Assembly: GCA_964577115.1 (NCBI GenBank)
Contig: CAZNXJ010000072.1
Location: forward strand, 1 to 5,845
Length of the DNA stretch: 5,845 nt
Reading direction: 5' to 3'
Origin: CAZNXJ01 sp964577115
Lineage (GTDB): Bacteria > Planctomycetota > Planctomycetia > Pirellulales > Pirellulaceae
In this document: positions 1 to 5,845 of the stretch, in pieces
Layout of the letters: each line of letters begins with the position of its first letter
How positions within the stretch are numbered: position 1 is the stretch's first letter
Position numbers and translations under genes: made by a program
The notes under the pieces: model-generated
Database searches by the model: none
Told to the model about the DNA's origin: nothing
The model's input: only the letters and a program-made list of their open reading frames with translations

Positions 1-43
1 ATTATTTCGTTCCCGGCGCGGGCGTGTGACGGGGGTGGCGTGG

Positions 44-275
44 CGCGGGGTGGGAACGCAACACGTATTGTTCTCTGGTGTACGCGCTTTCGCCGCCTCG
101 AAACCCGGGTGTACGCGTTTTCGCCGCTCCCCACCCAGGGGTGCGGACCTGCGGCCCTGCCCCTGGGCTACATTCGGATCCACCGCTTCGCGGTTCGCAA
201 CTCGGCGGGGCCAGCGCCAAGGCCGCCGCTTCGCGGCAGGCCGGTTGGTGGGCGCATTGACGTGACGGGTGGCGC
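44..275 (+). repeat. Intergenic repeat family, left copy 1 (full length)
   Basis: This is the first of two direct copies of a GC-rich repeat; the same family recurs inverted at 5486-5828. Shared blocks, in order, are: CGCGGGGTG near the start; two GTGTACGCG cores 31 bp apart (79 and 110); CACCCAGGGG; CCCCTGGGCTAC; an exact 21-bp block beginning GGATCCACCGC (176-196), identical in all three full copies; a GGCCGCCGCTTCGCGGC block; and the end block GGCCGGTTGGTG...ATTGACGTGA. Three hairpins are visible: CCCAGGGG/CCCCTGGG (134-141 with 160-167), ACCGC-TTC-GCGGT (182-194) and GCCGC-TTC-GCGGC (225-237). It lies downstream of the response regulator. Reading frames here are open only because of high GC and show no protein family. 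Boundaries are approximate. Its function is unknown. Confidence 0.85.
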
Positions 276-284
276 GGATGGGTA

Positions 285-520
285 CGCTAACCGCATTGCA
301 CGCGGGGTGAACGCGAATTGGGCATTTCGCATCCCGGGTGTGCGCGTTTTCGCCGCCTCGAAACCGGGGTGTACGCGTGTTCGCACCCAGGCCTTCAGCC
401 CTTCCCCTGGGCTACATTGGGATCCACCGCTTCGCGGTTCTCGGCTCGGCGGGGGCAGCGCGAAGGCCGCCGCGTTGCGGCTGGCCGGTTGGTGCGCGAA
501 TTGACGTGAAAGGCGGCGGA
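285..520 (+). repeat. Intergenic repeat family, left copy 2 (full length)
   Basis: This is a second direct copy, starting with a TAACCGCATTGCA block also found at the outer edge of the deleted right-hand copy. It has the same block order as copy 1, including two GTGTGCGCG/GTGTACGCG cores 31 bp apart (339 and 370) and the GGATCCACCGC block (420-440). Relative to the right-hand full copy it lacks about 8 bp in the CCCAGGGG arm, which shortens that hairpin to CCCAGG/CCTGGG (386-391 with 406-411). The last hairpin keeps its stem but changes its loop (GCCGC-GTT-GCGGC, 469-481). Similarity to copy 1 continues past ATTGACGTGA to about 520, some 50 bp beyond the stop codon of the response regulator. 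Confidence 0.85.
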
Positions 521-536
521 GGATATCGCGCTCGCG

Positions 537-572
537 CCTTTGCATCCTTCCGCCTTCATCCTTCTCTTCCGT
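537..572 (-). repeat. Short GGAAGGATG-type low-complexity repeat
   Basis: Read on the - strand, just after the regulator's stop codon, this stretch has repeated GAAGGATG / GGAAGGATG units separated by AAGGCG. Similar short 'AAGGATGAAGG' runs, whose opposite strand translates as HPSSFIL-like peptides, are common between genes in planctomycete genomes (general knowledge, not checked here). It has no coding value. It fills most of the gap between the regulator and repeat copy 2. Confidence 0.45.
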
Positions 573-962
573 TCAGTCGTACCAGTCGTAAACGCGCTGC
601 ATCGCAGAGCGGACGACGCGGGTGATGACGTCGAAGCGGAAGGGTTTTTCGAGCACCTCAAAGGCGTCGGCCTGGCGAGCTTCCTCGGCGAGCAATTCGT
701 CGAGGTTGGCCGACATCAGGATGCAGGGCAGCACCGAGCGCATCTGTTTGACGCGGCGGATTGTCTCGAGCCCGGTGAGCCGCGGCATGTGCATGTCGAG
801 CAGCAAGAGGTGGACGTCGTGATGGCGCACGATATCCAGCGCTTCCTCACCGTCGCCCGCCAGTAGCGTCTCGTAGCCGCGCGGCTCAAAGACACCACGC
901 AACGTCTCGCGGAAATCGCGATCGTCGTCGGTGATCAGCAAGGATGGACGCGCCACGTACAT
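573..962 (-). CDS. Stand-alone receiver-domain response regulator (CheY-like)
   Basis: The 129-residue protein consists of a single receiver (REC) domain with no output domain, so it probably acts by protein-protein contact after phosphorylation by a histidine kinase. Visible landmarks are the acidic pocket D12-D13 in LLITDDDRDF, the phospho-acceptor D56 in LLLLDMHMP, the switch residue S84 in ILMSAN, and the invariant lysine K106 in LEKPF. All key residues are intact. The length matches single-domain receivers (about 120-130 aa). I chose the ATG at 962. The frame extends only to a TTG at 977, right after an in-frame TGA, which would add five residues (MWQPA) with no better ribosome site; no clear Shine-Dalgarno sequence precedes either. 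It is divergent from sdhC across about 490 bp. No kinase is in the window and the cognate pathway is unknown, so a role in controlling sdh is speculation. Confidence 0.9.
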   Translation of the reverse strand: MYVARPSLLITDDDRDFRETLRGVFEPRGYETLLAGDGEEALDIVRHHDVHLLLLDMHMPRLTGLETIRRVKQMRSVLPCILMSANLDELLAEEARQADAFEVLEKPFRFDVITRVVRSAMQRVYDWYD

Positions 963-1000
963 GGCAGGTTGCCACAATCAAGTCAAAGCAGCGGAATGCG

Positions 1001-1024
1001 AAATGGCGGCTCGGCATGCCATTT
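1001..1024. promoter_or_regulatory. Inverted repeat AAATGGC/GCCATTT
   Basis: There are two perfect 7-bp arms, AAATGGC (1001-1007) and GCCATTT (1018-1024), separated by 10 nt, about 40 bp upstream of the regulator's start codon. It could be an operator or a hairpin in the regulator's 5' leader. A chance match is possible. Confidence 0.3.
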
Positions 1025-1032
1025 TCGCTGTT

Positions 1033-1045
1033 GGCTCGCCGAGCC
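1033..1045. promoter_or_regulatory. Perfect dyad GGCTCG-C-CGAGCC
   Basis: Six-bp perfect arms surround a single central base, 70-85 bp upstream of the regulator's start. The symmetry suits a dimeric DNA-binding protein, but GC-rich dyads of this size arise by chance. No known operator consensus was recognised. Confidence 0.2.
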
Positions 1046-1142
1046 CAATCAGCGCGCATGCAATTCTTAGGCCGGGTGCTCGTTCAGGCCACCTTCCCGC
1101 CAGCTCGCTCGCGCCGCAAACCGCACTAGCACGGCACTTTCT

Positions 1143-1171
1143 ATAAAAACCACGCCAGATTGCCAAGTCAA
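1143..1171 (-). promoter_or_regulatory. Candidate sigma70-like promoter for the response regulator
   Basis: On the - strand TTGACT (1171-1166) is followed after 17 bp by TTTTAT (1148-1143), with an alternative TATAGA at wider spacing, in a locally AT-rich patch. Transcription would begin near 1136 and give a leader of about 175 nt containing the two inverted repeats at 1001-1045. The -35 is good (5 of 6) but the -10 is poor (4 of 6). Confidence 0.3.
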
Positions 1172-1236
1172 CTTTTCCTGCCGCCCGGAGGGTCTCCCGC
1201 CACACTCTCGCTCACCGGCTATGCCAAATCTGCAGC

Positions 1237-1254
1237 CCGAGATACCCCTCTCGG
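1237..1254. other. Small stem-loop CCGAGA/TCTCGG
   Basis: This is a perfect 6-bp inverted repeat with a 6-nt loop (TACCCC), midway in the divergent region and upstream of the proposed sdhC promoter. It has no T tract, so it is not a convincing terminator. Its role is unknown. Confidence 0.25.
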
Positions 1255-1357
1255 AAACCTCCCGCCAACCAACCCGGCCGGATGATACTCTAACGTCGTC
1301 GAGCTAAGTCTGTTACGCGCCGCAATTTAATGGGCAATGTCGTGGGCGGATGTCCCG

Positions 1358-1385
1358 TTGTCATGGGTGACCGCGGCTTTATACT
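1358..1385 (+). promoter_or_regulatory. Candidate sigma70-like promoter of the sdhCAB operon
   Basis: TTGTCA (1358-1363, 5 of 6 to TTGACA) and TATACT (1380-1385, 5 of 6 to TATAAT) are separated by 16 bp. This is the best -35/-10 pair seen in the window. Transcription would start near 1391-1393 and give a leader of about 60 nt before the sdhC ATG. Planctomycete promoters are not fully characterised, so this is a sequence-match inference. Confidence 0.5.
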
Positions 1386-1451
1386 ACGGGGGTTTGGCGA
1401 GCCGGCTGGGCGTGTGCGTTTGACGGCGCGCGATCGGCAACTTACCGCTTC

Positions 1452-2360
1452 ATGAGGTCTCTGGTGGAAAACGGATCGAAACCGTCGTTTTTCGAGCGGC
1501 ACGAGTTTCTGCTGCGGCGTTTGCACTCGCTGACCGGACTGGTGCCGGTCGGTGCCTACATGGTCATTCACCTGGCGACAAACGCCACGATCTGGAATGG
1601 CCCGGCCAGTTTTCAACGAGCGGTTTATCAGATCCACAGCCTCGGGATCTTGCTGCCGATCGTCGAATGGACCTTCATTTTCCTGCCGCTTTTGTTCCAC
1701 GGCATCTACGGCATCGCGATCCTGCGTGAGAGCCAGCCGAACAGCGGCAACTATCCGTTTGCGAACAATATTCGCTACACGCTCCAGCGAGCGACCGGCC
1801 TGATCGCCTTCCTCTTCATCGGCTGGCATGTGTTCCACATGCACGGCTGGATTCACGTGGAAACCTGGGAGCATTTCATCCAGCCCTGGGGAGCGAATTT
1901 CCGGCCCTACAACGCGACCTCGACGGCCATCGAAGCGATGCAGCAGTCGCCGCTGGTGATCGCCCTGTACTTCATCGGTGTCGCCGCCTGTGTCTTTCAC
2001 CTGGCCAACGGCATCTGGACGATGGGCATCACCTGGGGCATCTGGACCACCGCGGCCGCTCAGCGCCGAGCCAACTACATCGCGCTGATCGTCGGCGTCA
2101 TCGTCATGAGTCTCGGCGTGGCGGCGTGGAGCGGATTCTCGTTCGGCGTGAATGCCCGCGATAAGGAATCGCTCCAGCGCCTGATCGACATGGAACACCG
2201 CTTGTATCAGGAGGTTATTCAGCCGGGGCTGCTGGATCCCGAGGACGAACTGCGACTTCAGCGGAAACGCCGTCCGATGCCGAGCGAAGAAGTGACGGCG
2301 CGTCCCGAACCGCAACAGGTGGCACGCCAATCCGACGGGCCCGATGCTGGCGGCAATTGA
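1452..2360 (+). CDS. sdhC: Succinate dehydrogenase cytochrome b558 subunit
   Basis: This is the membrane anchor of complex II. It holds two b hemes and passes electrons from SdhB to quinone. Its 302 residues show five hydrophobic segments, roughly 25-46, 66-91, 112-133, 166-190 and 207-230. Histidines match those of Bacillus subtilis SdhC: H25 (RRLHSL), H40 (VIHLATN), H83 (LFHGIYG), H126 (GWHVFH) and H183 (FHLANGIW); the last four correspond to the heme ligands. The single-anchor form explains the absence of sdhD. Two features exceed the roughly 200-residue Bacillus protein: a longer loop after TM3 (about 134-165, rich in His, Trp and Pro) and a charged tail of about 70 residues (234-302) after TM5. 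The ATG at 1452 fits the conserved N-terminus, although no clear Shine-Dalgarno sequence precedes it. It is first in the operon, 101 bp before sdhA. Confidence 0.95.
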   Translation: MRSLVENGSKPSFFERHEFLLRRLHSLTGLVPVGAYMVIHLATNATIWNGPASFQRAVYQIHSLGILLPIVEWTFIFLPLLFHGIYGIAILRESQPNSGNYPFANNIRYTLQRATGLIAFLFIGWHVFHMHGWIHVETWEHFIQPWGANFRPYNATSTAIEAMQQSPLVIALYFIGVAACVFHLANGIWTMGITWGIWTTAAAQRRANYIALIVGVIVMSLGVAAWSGFSFGVNARDKESLQRLIDMEHRLYQEVIQPGLLDPEDELRLQRKRRPMPSEEVTARPEPQQVARQSDGPDAGGN

Positions 2361-2461
2361 GCCTCAACGAAACACAATCCATCCCGGACGGCCCGGCGAT
2401 TCGGCTGCTCGAGCGGTCCATCGCCTCGCGTGAGTCCCGAAGCACAGGTTGATCGAGAACA

Positions 2462-4480
<2,019 letters not shown>

Positions 4481-4548
4481 GCGAGCGGCCCGACGTTCGT
4501 CTCCCACACTCCGAATCACGAGCACTCATCAACGACTCGCAAGACACC

Positions 4549-5454
4549 ATGGCTCATCACGAACACAGTTCTGCTTCCACCCACGCGGCGCCTTCGGAGG
4601 GCTCGGCACACGGTACCGCGACGCCCTCTCGTCCGGAATACATCGAAGTACGCATTCTCCGCCAGGACGGCCCCGGACAGGCCAGCTACTGGGAGCGGCA
4701 TCGCGTTCGTTACGAGCCCGAAATGAACGTGATCAGCGTGCTCCAGCGCATCGCGGCGCAAGCGACCACCGCGGACGGCAAGCCTGTCGCACCGGTCGCG
4801 TGGGACTGCAACTGTCTTGAAGAGGTCTGTGGCGCCTGCACGATGGTGATCAATGGGCGCGTGCGCCAGAGCTGCTCAGCGCTGGTCGACCGGCTGCTCG
4901 AAGACAACCCTTCGGAAATCGAACTGCAGCCAATGGCGAAGTTCCCTGTGCTGCGCGACCTGGTCGTCGATCGCTCGCGGCTCTTCCGAGCGCTCGAAAA
5001 GGTGCGCGCCTGGGTGCCGGTCGATGGCTACGACGACATGGGCCCCGGCCCGCGGCAATCGCAGACCCAGCAGGAGCAGGCATACCCGCTGAGCGAATGC
5101 ATGAGCTGCGGCTGCTGCCTCGACGCCTGCCCGCAGTACGTGAAGATCGAGCTCACGCGGCTCGAAGGGGAAACGGACGAGCAGTTTGAACAGCGCAAGC
5201 GAGCCGAATACGACAAGCACTTCATCGGCGCGCACGCCATCAGCCAGGCTGTCCTGTTCAACTCGAACCCGACGGGCAAGAACAACGCCCACGAACGGCT
5301 CGACGCGCTGACGGACGAAGGCGGCATTCAGATCTGCGGCAACGCGCAGAACTGCGTCGCCGTCTGCCCGAAGCGCATTCCGCTCACCACCTCCATCGGC
5401 CGCGCCGGCCGCGCCACAACCCTGCACGCGCTGCGACAATTTTTCGATCGCTAG
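4549..5454 (+). CDS. sdhB: Succinate dehydrogenase iron-sulfur subunit
   Basis: This subunit carries electrons from SdhA's FAD to the hemes and quinone site of SdhC through three clusters. In its 301 residues the [2Fe-2S] site is C89, C94, C97 and C109 (NCLEEVCGACTMVINGR). The C-terminal ferredoxin part has C184-x2-C187-x2-C190-x3-C194-P and C263-x5-C269-x3-C273-P. By family rule C184, C187, C190 and C273 bind [4Fe-4S], and C194, C263 and C269 bind [3Fe-4S]. An additional cysteine, C87, lies two residues before the first ligand. The first 30 residues form a Ser/Ala/His-rich extension (H3, H4, H6, H12, H21) before the conserved core starts near Y31. The next Met is M59, inside the ferredoxin fold, so the ATG at 4549 is the likely start although no Shine-Dalgarno sequence precedes it. 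It is last in the operon. Confidence 0.96.
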   Translation: MAHHEHSSASTHAAPSEGSAHGTATPSRPEYIEVRILRQDGPGQASYWERHRVRYEPEMNVISVLQRIAAQATTADGKPVAPVAWDCNCLEEVCGACTMVINGRVRQSCSALVDRLLEDNPSEIELQPMAKFPVLRDLVVDRSRLFRALEKVRAWVPVDGYDDMGPGPRQSQTQQEQAYPLSECMSCGCCLDACPQYVKIELTRLEGETDEQFEQRKRAEYDKHFIGAHAISQAVLFNSNPTGKNNAHERLDALTDEGGIQICGNAQNCVAVCPKRIPLTTSIGRAGRATTLHALRQFFDR

Positions 5455-5477
5455 TTCCGTCAGAACCCTCGCGCGGT

Positions 5478-5496
5478 GCGAATTGCAATAATTCGC
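5478..5496 (+). terminator. Stem-loop after sdhB, possible weak terminator
   Basis: GCGAATT (5478-5484) and AATTCGC (5490-5496) form a perfect 7-bp stem with a 5-nt loop, 24 bp after the sdhB stop codon. No T tract follows, so it is not a standard intrinsic terminator. It may instead be a 3'-end stabilising hairpin, or simply the edge of the adjoining repeat. Confidence 0.35.
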
Positions 5497-5588
5497 CCAC
5501 CAACCGGCCTGCCGCAACGCGCCGAAACGCGTACCCCCGGAATGCGAAACGCCGATGCGCGTACCCCCGGTGCAATGCGGTTTAACGC
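5486..5588 (-). repeat. Intergenic repeat family, right copy with internal deletion
   Basis: Read on the - strand, this copy begins with TTAAACCGCATTGCA as copy 2 does and has two CCGGGGGTACGCG cores exactly 30 bp apart (5528-5540 and 5558-5570 on the + strand). It then jumps straight to GCGGCAGGCCGGTTGGTGGGCG. The central 100 bp or so with the CCCAGGGG hairpin and the GGATCCACCGC block is missing. It lies inverted relative to the left copies and touches the stem-loop after sdhB. Confidence 0.75.
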
Positions 5589-5640
5589 ATCGATTGACAC
5601 CGCGCTTCAGATAATCCGTGCCTCCCATCCCCGCCAACCC

Positions 5641-5828
5641 GCCCACCAACCGGCCTGCCGCGAAGCGGCGGCCATCGCGTCGCCCCGCCGAGCCGAGAAC
5701 CGCGAAGCGGTGGATCCAAAGGTAGCCCAGGGGCAGGGCTGAAGGCCCGCACCCCTGGGTGCGGAGCGGCGAACACGCGTACACCTGGGATGCGAAACGC
5801 CGATTCGCGTTCACCCCGCGTGCAATGT
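5641..5828 (-). repeat. Intergenic repeat family, right copy (full length)
   Basis: On the - strand this copy reads ATTGCACGCGGGGTGAACGCGAA, one GTGTACGCG core, CACCCAGGGG, CCCCTGGGCTAC, the 21-bp GGATCCACCGC block (5697-5717 on the + strand), then GCCGCTTCGCGGCAGGCCGGTTGGTGGGCG. It has the best-formed hairpin of the family: CCCAGGGG (5726-5733) with CCCCTGGG (5752-5759), enclosing an inner GGGC/GCCC stem (5736-5739 with 5745-5748). ACCGC-GAA-GCGGT (5699-5711) and GCCGC-GAA-GCGGC (5657-5669) are also kept. Unlike the left copies it has a single GTGTACGCG core. About 50 bp of unique sequence (5589-5640) separates it from the deleted copy. No gene was seen from 5455 to the window end. Confidence 0.85.
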
Positions 5829-5845
5829 GCCCACGATTCCGCGTT

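Larger units (their letters stand above)
963..1451. other. Divergent intergenic region between regulator and sdhC
   Basis: This 489-bp stretch shows no convincing gene; the open frames across it (for example 978-1205 on the - strand) have no recognisable domain or start signal. It is visibly richer in A and T than the flanking genes around 1130-1180 and 1310-1390, as expected for a promoter region. It holds one good candidate promoter toward sdhC, a weaker one toward the regulator, and three short inverted repeats, each listed separately. No tRNA, riboswitch or small RNA gene was recognised. Confidence 0.7.

Noticed and set aside
40..504. 154-aa + strand open frame across the left repeats, and similar frames on both strands
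   Set aside because: It spans two copies of a non-coding repeat and is open in several frames at once because of high GC. It has no ribosome site and no protein family, and it repeats the same peptide where the DNA repeats.
44..520. CRISPR array
   Set aside because: The repeated cores occur only twice per unit, the intervening sequence is itself repeated between copies rather than unique, and no cas gene is present.
978..1205. 75-aa - strand open frame in the divergent region
   Set aside because: It has no start context or recognisable motif, and it overlaps the candidate promoter and inverted repeats.
1290..2330. 346-aa open frame on the - strand
   Set aside because: It is antisense to sdhC, whose five histidines and membrane segments identify it securely. 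The composition is typical of a shadow frame.
2361..2461. Small gene or separate promoter in the sdhC-sdhA gap
   Set aside because: No convincing -35/-10 pair, ribosome site or short coding frame is visible. The gap is better read as an operon spacer.
4876..5814. 312-aa open frame on the - strand through sdhB and the right repeats
   Set aside because: It combines antisense sdhB with repeat translation and has no domain or start signal.

Overview
The window carries a succinate dehydrogenase (complex II) operon of the Bacillus type, sdhC-sdhA-sdhB, on the + strand. A small stand-alone response regulator is transcribed away from it on the - strand. Related copies of a GC-rich intergenic repeat lie downstream of both transcription units. 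GC content is high (low-to-mid 60s % by eye). The organism is most likely a planctomycete, perhaps a Pirellula relative. The basis is the b558-type SdhC with a long tail, the near absence of Shine-Dalgarno sequences before any gene, a short 'GGAAGGATGAAGG'-type repeat, and large structured intergenic repeats. This taxonomic call is inference; no marker gene is present.

Layout. Positions 1-520 hold two head-to-tail copies of a roughly 230-bp repeat and no convincing gene. Positions 537-572 hold a short purine-rich (on the - strand) low-complexity repeat. Positions 573-962 (-) encode a 129-aa receiver-only response regulator. Positions 963-1451 form a divergent intergenic region with a good sigma70-like promoter for sdhC (TTGTCA-16-TATACT, 1358-1385), a weaker candidate promoter for the regulator, and three small inverted repeats. 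Next come sdhC (1452-2360), sdhA (2462-4480) and sdhB (4549-5454), all in one direction with gaps of 101 and 68 bp. After sdhB comes a small stem-loop, then an internally deleted repeat copy (5486-5588) and a full copy (5641-5828), both inverted relative to the left-hand copies.

How the genes work together. SdhA (covalent FAD, succinate oxidation) and SdhB (2Fe-2S, 4Fe-4S and 3Fe-4S clusters) form the soluble catalytic part. SdhC anchors it to the membrane, carries two b hemes and passes electrons to quinone. All catalytic and cofactor-binding residues looked for are present, so the enzyme should be functional. The response regulator is not a known complex II part, and its link to sdh is only positional.

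The core genes are ordinary. The least explained part is the repeat family. Every copy meets the neighbouring gene's 3' end with the same polarity, carries up to three conserved hairpins, and exists in tandem, mosaic and internally deleted forms.
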